Shown here: positions 57,522 through 64,000 of the stretch, piece after piece
Layout of the letters: each line of letters begins with the position of its first letter
Numbering within the stretch: the stretch's first letter is position 1
Assembly (NCBI RefSeq): GCF_042655435.1
Contig: NZ_JBHSMG010000001.1
Location: forward strand, 1,474,225-1,538,224
Length of the DNA stretch: 64,000 nt
DNA from: Lysinimonas soli
GTDB lineage: Bacteria > Actinomycetota > Actinomycetes > Actinomycetales > Microbacteriaceae
Direction of reading: 5' to 3'
The notes under the pieces: model-generated
Told to the model about the DNA's origin: nothing
Seen by the model: the letters and a program-made list of their open reading frames with translations, nothing else
The model's database searches: none
Made by a program: the position numbers and the translations under genes

Positions 57522-58178
57522 TCAGACCAGCGCGCCCTTGGCGTTCCGCTTGGCGGCGAGGGCCTGGCCGTGCTCGCTGGCGAGCTTGGCCGCTGCGGCG
57601 TGGACCTCGACCGCGTCGTCTTTCAGGGCATCCATCGCCGGGTTGATGCCGACGAGGGTCAGCTGGCGCTGCACGACGAGGAGGTCCGCCTTCCAGATGC
57701 CTTCGATGACGTGGCGCAGCCACGGGGTGGAGTGGTCCCAGCCCTCCTTGCCCGAGCCGGGGCGGTAGTCGCTCCCCAGAACGCTGGCCAGCACGACGGG
57801 CTTGCCGGCCAGGGCGCCCGACTTGATGCGCGCGTCCGTGTAGGTGATGTCGTACCAGCTCTTCACGTGGGCGGCGATGCCCCAGTTGTAGAGCGGGACC
57901 GCCAGCAGGATCGCGTCGGCGTCGATCAGCTCGTCGGCGAGTTTCGTGGCAAGGGCGACCGCCTCGCGCTGCTCCTCGGTGCGGTCGGCCTCGGGGACGA
58001 AGGCCGCCAGCGCCGCGATGTGCCACGTCGTCGACGGCAGCGGCTCGGTGCCGATGTCGCGGCGGGTGACCACCGAATCCGGATGCTGCGCCGTCCACTC
58101 CGCCTCGACGAGGTCGGCCAAGGCACGACTCTGCGAGGTCGCGGGGTTGATGCTGGCGTCGAGACGGTAGAGCGACAT
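57522..58178 (-). CDS. azoR: FMN-dependent NADH azoreductase-like flavoprotein
   Basis: 218 residues. MSLYRLDASINPATSQSRALAD and ALATKLADELIDADAILLAVPLYNWGIAAHVKSWYDITYTDARI fit AzoR: the Tyr-Asn-Trp-Gly loop holds FMN, and the second half gives the usual GSDYRPGSGKEGWDHSTPWLRHV. It reduces azo dyes or quinones using NADH. CAGGAGATC 6 bases before ATG 58178 fixes the start. It is divergent from an HxlR regulator, which likely controls it. Confidence 0.87.
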   Translation of the reverse strand: MSLYRLDASINPATSQSRALADLVEAEWTAQHPDSVVTRRDIGTEPLPSTTWHIAALAAFVPEADRTEEQREAVALATKLADELIDADAILLAVPLYNWGIAAHVKSWYDITYTDARIKSGALAGKPVVLASVLGSDYRPGSGKEGWDHSTPWLRHVIEGIWKADLLVVQRQLTLVGINPAMDALKDDAVEVHAAAAKLASEHGQALAAKRNAKGALV

Positions 58179-58246
58179 CGGGATCTCCTGAGGGACTAAT
58201 AAAAACAAAGCGACTCCGGAGAGCGTAGCACTTGTACCATGGAGGA

Positions 58247-58594
58247 ATGTCCGAGCATGACGAAGCCCCGGTTTGCGACAGCGCGATCACGCTCGCCTTC
58301 TCGGTGCTCGGCAAGCGGTGGAACGGCATGATCCTGAGCGTGCTGGGGTCGGGCGTCAGCTCGTTCGTCGGCCTGCGCAAAGGCGTCAACGGGATCAGCG
58401 ACACCGTGCTGGCCGAGCGTCTGCTCGAACTCGCAGAGGCCGGGCTCGTGAGCCGGGCCGTATCCGAGGGTCCGCCCGTCACCGTGCGCTACGAGCTGAC
58501 GACGGCGGGAGCCGAGCTGGTGCCGACCATCACCCAGCTCGGGCAGTGGGCGAAGCGCAATTTGCGGTTACCGGCAGAACAAACCGTTCAGTAG
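58247..58594 (+). CDS. HxlR-family transcriptional regulator
   Basis: 115 residues. The winged-helix sequence is APVCDSAITLAFSVLGKRWNGMILSVLGSGVSSFVGLRKGVNGISDTVLAERLLELAEAGLVSR, the HxlR pattern with the leading Cys that senses oxidants or electrophiles in relatives. TACCAT 6 bases before ATG 58247 supports a leaderless start. It probably represses the azoreductase beside it until a quinone or diazo compound is sensed, by analogy to known HxlR systems. Confidence 0.87.
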   Translation: MSEHDEAPVCDSAITLAFSVLGKRWNGMILSVLGSGVSSFVGLRKGVNGISDTVLAERLLELAEAGLVSRAVSEGPPVTVRYELTTAGAELVPTITQLGQWAKRNLRLPAEQTVQ

Positions 58595-58610
58595 AGGTAT
58601 CCTCGCGTTC

Positions 58611-59273
58611 ATGAGGATTGCATGCGCAGCTTTCGGCGCTCTGGTGCTGGTGTCGGTTCTTGCGGGCTGCTCATCGACATCGGCGAAGTCGACGCCCTCT
58701 CCGTCTTCGACCCCGATCACTGTGACAAGTTCCACCACGCTCGTTGCGCCGAAGGGCACGCGGTCCGCCGAGGTGAAGGTGACCTGCGCCGGTTCGAGCC
58801 TGATCTTGACGGTGAACCGCGAGTCCGAACCGCGGGCAGTCAGCTGCGGAACCGATCGGACGATGACGGTGCCCACCGGGCGCACGCTGGCCCTCAGCTT
58901 CGACGCCCAGAACGACACCACCTTCTCGGCGACCGTCCGCTTCTCCCCCGCGGCGTTCCGAAGCGACACCACCCTGACGTCCCAATGCAAAGCGGCCACT
59001 ACGGCTCTCTCCGACATCATGACCGCCGACAACGGACTGGGCCAAGGCGCCATCAGCTCCTCGCAGGCCCAGACGTTGATGGCACATGCCGCGCAGGCCC
59101 TCGAAGGTACCTCCACAGCCGGGGTCGTCGGCCAAGAACTGGCCGCGCTGCGCACGTGGCTGATCGGGAATCCCACCGCCGATCCCCGAACAGCACCCAT
59201 GCCCGCGACGATGAACGAGTTGTGCGCCGACAACGAATCACCTCTGCTGATCAGCTCCAGCTACGGCGGCTAA
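58611..59273 (+). CDS. Secreted lipoprotein of unknown function
   Basis: 220 residues with a signal peptide (IACAAFGALVLVSVLAGC) ending in a lipobox, L-A-G-C, so the Cys near residue 20 will carry the lipid anchor. A Ser/Thr-rich linker follows, then two beta-rich halves (EVKVTCAGSSLILTVN, LALSFDAQNDTTFSATVRFS) and a helical end. No catalytic motif. TATCCT is 7 bases before the ATG. No recognised family. Confidence 0.8.
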   Translation: MRIACAAFGALVLVSVLAGCSSTSAKSTPSPSSTPITVTSSTTLVAPKGTRSAEVKVTCAGSSLILTVNRESEPRAVSCGTDRTMTVPTGRTLALSFDAQNDTTFSATVRFSPAAFRSDTTLTSQCKAATTALSDIMTADNGLGQGAISSSQAQTLMAHAAQALEGTSTAGVVGQELAALRTWLIGNPTADPRTAPMPATMNELCADNESPLLISSSYGG

Positions 59274-59280
59274 TCCGCGC

Positions 59281-60207
59281 TCACCCCCAGAAGCCGGCGA
59301 GCGACCCGGCGAGCGCCCGACCCTGCTGGTAGCCGCCCCGAGCCGCCTGCGGACGCGTCGAGGGATCCGCCGCGGTGGCGTTGAACACCTCACCGGCACC
59401 GGCATCCGGGAAGACGGTCTCGACGCTGCTACCCGCGGCGCGGAGCTCATCCACCTGGATGGCGAGGTCCATGCCCCAGTCGAGCGGCGTGCGCGACCGG
59501 CCGCTGAAGGGATCCAGCACCAGAACGCGGTCGTATCCCGTCGCCAGGTCGGCGTTCGAGCCGCGTCGGTAGGCGCCGTTGATGTAGCGGTGCTCGCCGA
59601 GCTGATACGCGCCCGCGGTGCCGTTGCTGGTGCTCGCGGCCACGGCATCCGTCAGTTGGATGCCGCTGCCGCGATCGAACACGACCGGTTGCGCCGTGCG
59701 CGCGTCGACCGCCGTGATCAGTACGCGCTGCTGCGGCCACTCCTGACTGGGGAGCCGCGCCGCGACCGTGTCGTGCCAGCGACGCGAGCTCGCCTCGTCG
59801 GATGCATCCAGCTCGAGGATGGCGGCGGACATCCGGCGACGCCAGTCGGCGGCATCGGCTGAGGCGGCGATGATCTCGTCCGACCACCTCAGGTACTCGG
59901 CGGCCGACATCGGAGCGCGACCCGGGCCGGCCGCGGGCTGTGGGCCGGGCTGCGGGCCGGGTTGCGGGCGGCGCGGGGCCGTCTCAGCCTGGGTCGCGGC
60001 ATACAACTCGGCCGGCCGGGTGCCGCTGGTGATCATGGCGGCTGCGGTCGATCCGGCGGAGGTGCCGATGACGAGCTCGGCCCGGGTGAGGTCGACGCCG
60101 GCCTCGGCGAGCCCGGCGACGAGTCCGATCTGCCAGGCGTTGCCGGCCGCGCCGGCCCCGGCGAGCACCAGGGCGCGCGCGGGAGTCTTCGAAGAAGTGC
60201 TGTTCAT
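59281..60207 (-). CDS. Patatin-like phospholipase-family protein
   Basis: 308 residues. Oxyanion region LVLAGAGAAGNAWQIGLVAGL and nucleophile elbow VIGTSAGSTAA (G-x-S-x-G) are intact. The catalytic partner, Asp in the D-G-G/A motif, is replaced by Asn: RYINGAYRRGSNADLATG. A Pro/Gln-rich linker (QPGPQPGPQPAAGPG) is inserted near residue 85. The protein may be a weak or inactive lipid acyl hydrolase, or use another residue. I recall the same Asn in related actinobacterial sequences, which would make it a subfamily trait. Confidence 0.82.
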   Translation of the reverse strand: MNSTSSKTPARALVLAGAGAAGNAWQIGLVAGLAEAGVDLTRAELVIGTSAGSTAAAMITSGTRPAELYAATQAETAPRRPQPGPQPGPQPAAGPGRAPMSAAEYLRWSDEIIAASADAADWRRRMSAAILELDASDEASSRRWHDTVAARLPSQEWPQQRVLITAVDARTAQPVVFDRGSGIQLTDAVAASTSNGTAGAYQLGEHRYINGAYRRGSNADLATGYDRVLVLDPFSGRSRTPLDWGMDLAIQVDELRAAGSSVETVFPDAGAGEVFNATAADPSTRPQAARGGYQQGRALAGSLAGFWG

Positions 60208-60394
60208 GGGAGTGCCTTTCGCGAATGCGGTCGGGCGCTCCCCCGGCGACTATGACAGTCGCGAGACCGTGCCCTGCAAGAGAGCACCCGTGACGGATGT
60301 TGCGAACATGGGTGTCACCTCCTGGGGTCGTGGGTCATCGGAATGCTCGCACACGCGGACGCGGTGCGCAACGCAGATAGCGGTGACCGAACTG

Positions 60395-60835
60395 CTAGCC
60401 GAGCGACGACACCATGCTGCGCAGGATGCGGCGGGCCTGGCCTTGCGACTCCGCGTCGAGCCCGGACAGCATCCGGTCTTCCACCGCCTTCACGGCCGCC
60501 GTGGCCTTCGCCAGCTCGCGCCGACCGCGGGCGGTGAGCTGTGTCGGCTGGGTCTTGCCCACCCGGGCTTCGGCGGGTCGGGTGACGATGCCGTCGCGCT
60601 CCAGGGATTGCAGCAGCACGTTCATCGACTGCCGCGACACGAATGCGCCCCGGGCCAGCTCGGAGTTGGACAGACCTGGCCGCTGCGCCAGCAGCTCCAG
60701 GCACGAGTAGTGCGTCACGGTCATGCCGAGGGGCCGCAGCACGGCCTCCATCGCGGAACGCAGCGCGCTCGAGGCCTCCTTGAGCAGGTATCCGATGGAG
60801 GTCTCGAGGTCGACACCCCGCTGCCCGTCACTCAT
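60395..60835 (-). CDS. MarR-family transcriptional regulator
   Basis: 146 residues. The winged helix reads GMTVTHYSCLELLAQRPGLSNSELARGAFVSRQSMNVLLQSLERDGIVTRPAEARVGKTQPTQLTARGRRELAKA, with flanking dimerisation helices. A closely related pseudogene lies at 56787-57137. Start ATG 60833-60835. It is divergent from a VOC protein and probably controls both through the double palindrome at 60844-60878. Confidence 0.9.
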   Translation of the reverse strand: MSDGQRGVDLETSIGYLLKEASSALRSAMEAVLRPLGMTVTHYSCLELLAQRPGLSNSELARGAFVSRQSMNVLLQSLERDGIVTRPAEARVGKTQPTQLTARGRRELAKATAAVKAVEDRMLSGLDAESQGQARRILRSMVSSLG

Positions 60836-60843
60836 GTCAGTAG

Positions 60844-60878
60844 TCTGACATATGCTTCTGGATGTCAGATAACTGACA
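60844..60878. promoter_or_regulatory. MarR operator: two overlapping perfect inverted repeats
   Basis: TCTGACAT (60844-60851) pairs with ATGTCAGA (60862-60869), and TGTCAG (60863-60868) pairs with CTGACA (60873-60878), so three half-sites share the central arm. It lies in the 63-bp gap between divergent marR and VOC genes. Confidence 0.75.
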
Positions 60879-60898
60879 CCAATCGAATGGAGCAACCC

Positions 60899-61267
60899 AT
60901 GGCCGTCACCGGTCCCGACTTCTTCTCTCTTCAGACCCGCGATCAAGAACTGTCCGCCGCGTTCTACGAGCAGTACCTCGGGCTGGTCCGCTCGACGACC
61001 GGTCCCCCGCACGCCGTCGTCTTCGACACCACGCCGGTGCCCTTCGCCCTGCGCGGGGTGATCGAGGGAGTCGACCTGGATGTCGTTCCGCAGCCCGGCA
61101 TCGGCATCGCGCTCTGGATGCTCGCCACCGATGTCCAGCAGATCCACGATGCACTGGCCGCCGACGGCAAGACGATCGTGTCAGCCCCGATCGACGGGCC
61201 CTTCGGGCGCACGTTCACGTTCGCCGACCCCGATGGGTACCAGATCACGCTTCACGACAGGGCGTGA
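60899..61267 (+). CDS. VOC-family protein
   Basis: 122 residues from ATG 60899 (GGAG 8 bases upstream; an ATG at 60887 is in frame too). DFFSLQTRDQELSAAFYEQYLGLVRS and the closing DGPFGRTFTFADPDGYQITLHD are the VOC pattern, with the final Asp-Pro-Asp-Gly-Tyr typical of metal or ligand binding. It likely binds or modifies the compound sensed by the divergent MarR regulator. Confidence 0.85.
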   Translation: MAVTGPDFFSLQTRDQELSAAFYEQYLGLVRSTTGPPHAVVFDTTPVPFALRGVIEGVDLDVVPQPGIGIALWMLATDVQQIHDALAADGKTIVSAPIDGPFGRTFTFADPDGYQITLHDRA

Positions 61268-61848
61268 GGCTCCCGGCGCTCTGTAGCGAGGACGCTCCAC
61301 ACCTGCTTGTCGTAGAAGGTGTCGCCCACCTTCCACGCCTCGCGCAGCACGCCCTCGATCGTCATCCCCAGGCGCTCGGCGACGGCTGAGCTGCGGGCGT
61401 TGTCGGCGCGACACCGCCACTCGGCGCGGTGCAGGCCGCGTTCGTCGAAGGCGTAGGCCAGCAGCATCCGGCATGCGGCGGTGATCAGGCCGCGGCCCTC
61501 GGCGCTCGGCTCGAGCCAGCATCCGATCTCGCAGGTGCCGGCGGCGGCGCTGAACTCGACGAACATGACGCCGCCGACCAGGGTCGGGCCGGGTGTGCCG
61601 CCAGTGCCGTCTGTGCCGGGCGTGCCGTCGAGCCAGATGCCGAAGATGCGGTTGCCGTCGCGCGCGGTGGCGTCGGCGTACTTCTGCAGGGTGGCGCGGG
61701 CGCCGGCCACGTCATCCGTCACGAATGAGGGGCCGACCCAGGGGCGGATGTGCTCGCGCGCGCGGTCCATGTGCGCGGCGAACTCCCCGGCCTGGTGTGG
61801 CTCGAGCGGGCGGAGGGTGGCGGTGGGAGTCAGCTGCGCGGCGAACAC
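61252..61848 (-). CDS. GNAT-family N-acetyltransferase
   Basis: 198 residues from GTG 61846-61848, with CAGAAT 6 bases upstream (61855-61860). The protein has ATLRPLEPHQAGEFAAHMDRAREHI at the start and the RimJ-like segment CEIGCWLEPSAEGRGLITAACRMLLAYAFDERGLHRAEWRCRADNARSSAVAERLGM. It is probably an N-terminal or aminoglycoside-like acetyltransferase, exact substrate unknown. It overlaps the VOC gene convergently by 16 bases. A Gly/Thr-rich loop (GTPGTDGTGGTPGP) interrupts one strand region. Confidence 0.85.
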   Translation of the reverse strand: MFAAQLTPTATLRPLEPHQAGEFAAHMDRAREHIRPWVGPSFVTDDVAGARATLQKYADATARDGNRIFGIWLDGTPGTDGTGGTPGPTLVGGVMFVEFSAAAGTCEIGCWLEPSAEGRGLITAACRMLLAYAFDERGLHRAEWRCRADNARSSAVAERLGMTIEGVLREAWKVGDTFYDKQVWSVLATERREPHALS

Positions 61849-61890
61849 TCCCCCATTCTGGGCCAGGAGCTGGCGGAGTATCCTCGCCGC

Positions 61891-62202
61891 ATGTGCCGGA
61901 ACATCAGAGTCCTTCACAACTTCGAGCCGCCGACCACGGATGACGAGGTGCGGGAGGCCGCGCTGCAGTTCGTTCGCAAAGTGAGCGGGTCGACGCATCC
62001 CTCCCGGGCCAACGCCGCGGCGTTCGAGCGCGCGATCGACGAGATCGCCGAGGCGACGCGGCGGATGCTCGACGAGCTGGTCACGAACGCTCCGCCCAAG
62101 AGCCGCGAGGCCGAGGCGGTCAAGGGCCGGGCGCGCCACGAGGCGCGGATGGAGCGCGAGGTGCGGATCAGGACGGCGGCGGGCGTCGCGGCGACGACCT
62201 AG
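61891..62202 (+). CDS. DUF2277 protein
   Basis: 103 residues. It opens MCRNIRVLHNFEPPTTDDEVREAALQFVRKVSG, the strongly conserved start of DUF2277, and has a helical, basic C-terminus (REAEAVKGRARHEARMEREVRIR). The role is unknown. TATCCT 6 bases before the ATG marks the leaderless promoter. Confidence 0.87.
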   Translation: MCRNIRVLHNFEPPTTDDEVREAALQFVRKVSGSTHPSRANAAAFERAIDEIAEATRRMLDELVTNAPPKSREAEAVKGRARHEARMEREVRIRTAAGVAATT

Positions 62203-62217
62203 CACCGGGGAAGGGTG

Positions 62218-62703
62218 TCAGATCGCCGACGACGTGAGGTAGCGGCCCAGCTTCTCGAGGACGCCGCGGGTGCCCGCCTCGCGATTCGGCCCGTCGGCCC
62301 AGAACTGGTCGAAGAAGACGCCGTGCTCGACGTGGGTGAAGCGCGTGCCCGGACCGTCGATGCTCTCGATCGGGTCGAACTCGAACGACGCCACCGAGGT
62401 CGACATGTGCACCCCGTCGAGCCACATGTCGTAGGTGTTGACGATGCGGACGTGCTCCACGATGTCGGTGTACGTGCCCTCGAATCGCGACAGCGGTCCG
62501 TCGTGGAACTTCCCCTCGGCCACGTCGCGGCCCCCGACGCGGAAGTCGAACGCCCACTCCCCCTGGTCGAAGGCGTCGTCGGAGCCGAACCACGCGAGCT
62601 TCTGAGCCTCGTCGGCGAAGGCGTTCCAGACCCGTTCCACCGGGACCGGGTAGTCCCGAGTCAGGGTGAATCCCGCGCGGGCGAGTCGGCGTTCGATCGT
62701 CAT
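62218..62703 (-). CDS. SRPBCC/AHSA1-family protein
   Basis: 161 residues. FTLTRDYPVPVERVWNAFADEAQKLAWFG, then FDFRVGGRDVAEGKFHDGPLSRFEGTYTDIVEHVRIVNTYDM match AHSA1-type SRPBCC ligand-binding proteins that commonly sit beside ArsR regulators. It is the last gene of an ArsR-DHFR-SRPBCC operon. Function unknown, perhaps small-molecule binding. Confidence 0.87.
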   Translation of the reverse strand: MTIERRLARAGFTLTRDYPVPVERVWNAFADEAQKLAWFGSDDAFDQGEWAFDFRVGGRDVAEGKFHDGPLSRFEGTYTDIVEHVRIVNTYDMWLDGVHMSTSVASFEFDPIESIDGPGTRFTHVEHGVFFDQFWADGPNREAGTRGVLEKLGRYLTSSAI

Positions 62704-62736
62704 GAGTGCATTCTCTCGAGGAATCGCGTCACCGGG

Positions 62737-63384
62737 CTATCGCGTGAAGTTGACGTGGATGGTGCCGCTCTCGGCGACCTCCGTCGTCACCGTGTGCGTG
62801 CGCTCGAGCCCGCCCAGTCCATCCCACAGCCGGGTCCCCTTGTCGAGGATGACCGGGGCGATCATGAGGTGGAGGTCGTCGACCAGGCCGGCGAGCAGGA
62901 AGTCGCGCGCGGTGCCGATGCCCCCGCCGACGCGCACGTCGCGACCGCCGGCGGCCTCGGTCGCCTCGGCGAGCACCTCCTGGATGGGTGCGTTGCGGAA
63001 GCGGAAGGTGGTGCCGCCGTCCATCGGGATGTCGGGCCGCGGCGCGGTGTGGGTGAGCACGTAGACCGGGGTGCGGAACGGCGGCCGGTCGCCCCACCAC
63101 CCCTTCCAATCCGGGTCGTCGGGGAAGGAGTGCAGGCCGAACATCGCCGCGCCCATGATCTCGGCGCCGATGTCATCGAAGAATGCGGCCGCGTACTTCT
63201 CGTCGACGCCGGTCGTACCGGCGCCGCTGGTGTCGCCGAAGACCATCTCGCGGAAGGTCCGGGTCGCGGTATAGGCCGCCGTGAGGCGCTCCCAGTCCTC
63301 GCCCATCGGGCTCTCGGGGGTCGGCTCGGCCGTGGCGGCGTAGCCGTCGAGCGAGAGGAACAGGTCGATGCGAACGCGGGTCAT
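62737..63384 (-). CDS. Dihydrofolate-reductase-fold (RibD C-terminal type) reductase
   Basis: 215 residues. MTRVRIDLFLSLDGYAATAE and DVRVGGGIGTARDFLLAGLVDDLHLMIAPVILDKGTRLWDGL mark the RibD_C-type fold, as in the gene at 31408. A Trp/Pro-rich loop (DPDWKGWWGDRPPFRTPVYVL) is typical of the longer subfamily. It starts only one base after the ArsR stop, so the two are translated together. Confidence 0.87.
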   Translation of the reverse strand: MTRVRIDLFLSLDGYAATAEPTPESPMGEDWERLTAAYTATRTFREMVFGDTSGAGTTGVDEKYAAAFFDDIGAEIMGAAMFGLHSFPDDPDWKGWWGDRPPFRTPVYVLTHTAPRPDIPMDGGTTFRFRNAPIQEVLAEATEAAGGRDVRVGGGIGTARDFLLAGLVDDLHLMIAPVILDKGTRLWDGLGGLERTHTVTTEVAESGTIHVNFTR

Positions 63385-63385
63385 G

Positions 63386-63724
63386 TCAGTCTTCCTTCGG
63401 TGCGGTGCGGATGAGGTGGATGCCGAGCCGGTCGGCTTGGCGCTCGGCAGGGGTGCGCTGCTCGTCGAGCCACAGGTGCAGCACGTCGAGGGCGCCCGGC
63501 TTCAGGCTCACGGTGCGGACGCGTCCATGCTTCTCGGACGCGACCAGCCCCGCGTTCTCGAGCACGCGCAGGTGCTGCATGAGCGACGGCAGCGCCATGT
63601 CGAAGGGGGCAGCGAGCTCGGAGACCACGGCCGGTGACTTCGCCAGACGCTCGACGACGGCACGACGCGTCGGATCCGCGAGGGCGCGGAGCACGGCGTC
63701 GACGTCGTCGCGATAGTTAGGCAC
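63386..63724 (-). CDS. ArsR-family transcriptional regulator
   Basis: 112 residues from GTG 63722-63724. The winged helix is VDAVLRALADPTRRAVVERLAKSPAVVSELAAPFDMALPSLMQHLRVLENAGLVASEKHGRVRTVSL. No Cys cluster for metals, so it belongs to the metal-independent group found with AHSA1 and DHFR-like partners. It heads an operon with both, and the palindrome over its start probably gives autorepression. Confidence 0.9.
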   Translation of the reverse strand: MPNYRDDVDAVLRALADPTRRAVVERLAKSPAVVSELAAPFDMALPSLMQHLRVLENAGLVASEKHGRVRTVSLKPGALDVLHLWLDEQRTPAERQADRLGIHLIRTAPKED

Positions 63725-63732
63725 GCGCCTAA
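63717..63732. promoter_or_regulatory. Palindromic operator over the ArsR start codon
   Basis: TTAGGCACGCGCCTAA, arms TTAGGC and GCCTAA separated by four bases. It covers the GTG start at 63722-63724 and the likely -10 region (ATACTT), so a bound repressor would directly cover the start of a leaderless mRNA. Confidence 0.65.
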
Positions 63733-63825
63733 GTATTGGGGCCCCGCGCGGTTTCGTCAAGTCCACGCCGCCGAGCGGAACGTGAGCGCTCCGAAGCCGC
63801 CCGGGGCGTGGGGCGTCCGCTGGCG

Positions 63826-64000
63826 CTAGCTGTAGTGCCCAGCCAGGTTGTTTGAGATGCGGCTGATGGGTGGGAGCTTCCCGATGGCGGTGTGGGGCCG
63901 GTGCTGATTGTAGAAGTGCAGCCATGCCGGGAGAGCGGCGCGGCGGGCTGACTCGGAGTTGTAGTGGCGCGAGTAGGCCCAGCCGTCGGCGAGGGTGCGG
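63826..64000 (-). mobile_element. IS481-like transposase, C-terminal end (partial)
   Basis: 58 residues inside the window, reading TLADGWAYSRHYNSESARRA, then ALPAWLHFYNQHRPHTAIGK and LPPISRISNNLAGHYS to the TAG at 63826-63828. The YNxxRPHxAxG pattern and the ISRxxN end are typical of IS481-family integrase-core transposases. The N-terminal part lies beyond base 64000. No terminal inverted repeat could be identified in the 100 bases to its left. Confidence 0.85.

Noticed and set aside
63733..63825. Terminal inverted repeat of the IS481-like element
   Set aside because: No convincing terminal sequence could be matched because the other end of the element is outside the window.

Overview
The window is chromosomal DNA from a high-GC actinobacterium. 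Microbacteriaceae is the best guess, an inference from the gene families present: a DUF222/13E12-type HNH protein, PspC micro-proteins, a YkoEDC thiamine-precursor importer, an FBP zinc-finger protein and an ECF42-like sigma factor. Another pointer is the recurring promoter style, a TANNNT box ending 5-7 bases (9 in one case) before the start codon, as expected for leaderless mRNAs. I see no tRNA, rRNA or CRISPR array.

Layout. 1-7.5 kb: end of a zinc metallopeptidase, a P-loop kinase, the ykoEDC ECF importer (minus strand) behind a TPP riboswitch, a Tat-exported polysaccharide deacetylase, a GT2 glycosyltransferase, a YidC-like insertase and a GNAT enzyme. 7.5-16.3 kb: M23 peptidase, DUF222-HNH protein, glycogen debranching enzyme GlgX, a frameshifted membrane acyltransferase, a zinc alcohol dehydrogenase and UDP-glucose dehydrogenase. 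16.3-25.2 kb: PspC, a methyltransferase, a VOC/TetR divergent pair, small proteins, glucose-6-phosphate dehydrogenase, and an ECF42-like sigma factor with its DGPF/YciI partner. 25.3-37.8 kb: NERD-helicase, Na+/H+ antiporter, two hydrolases, a PIG-V-like mannosyltransferase, an NYN/LOTUS protein, SDR, AidB-like dehydrogenase, an ArsR-AHSA1 fusion and OsmC. 37.8-47.5 kb: a two-component system next to a fatty-acid desaturase, two aldo/keto reductases divergent from a LysR regulator, a second PspC, and an SDR with an N-terminal zinc ribbon.

47.3-57.5 kb is the rearranged, accessory part. A 121-bp direct repeat of the SDR 3' end brackets four small genes, and the second copy differs only at synonymous positions. 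After a beta-glucosidase and a diacylglycerol glucosyltransferase-like gene comes a nucleotidyltransferase cut off mid-domain, then a visibly AT-richer four-gene operon with every junction overlapping by 4 bp: Dam-type adenine methylase, ParB-like protein, an unknown protein with a nuclease-like secondary-structure order, and a small membrane protein. On its right side lies a MarR pseudogene. This operon is the best candidate in the window for an undescribed (possibly defence or selfish-element) system.

57.2-64 kb: azoreductase/HxlR divergent pair, a lipoprotein, a patatin-like protein with Asn at the usual catalytic Asp site, MarR/VOC pair around a double palindrome, GNAT, DUF2277, an ArsR-DHFR-SRPBCC operon with a palindromic operator over its start, and the 3' end of an IS481-like transposase running off the edge.
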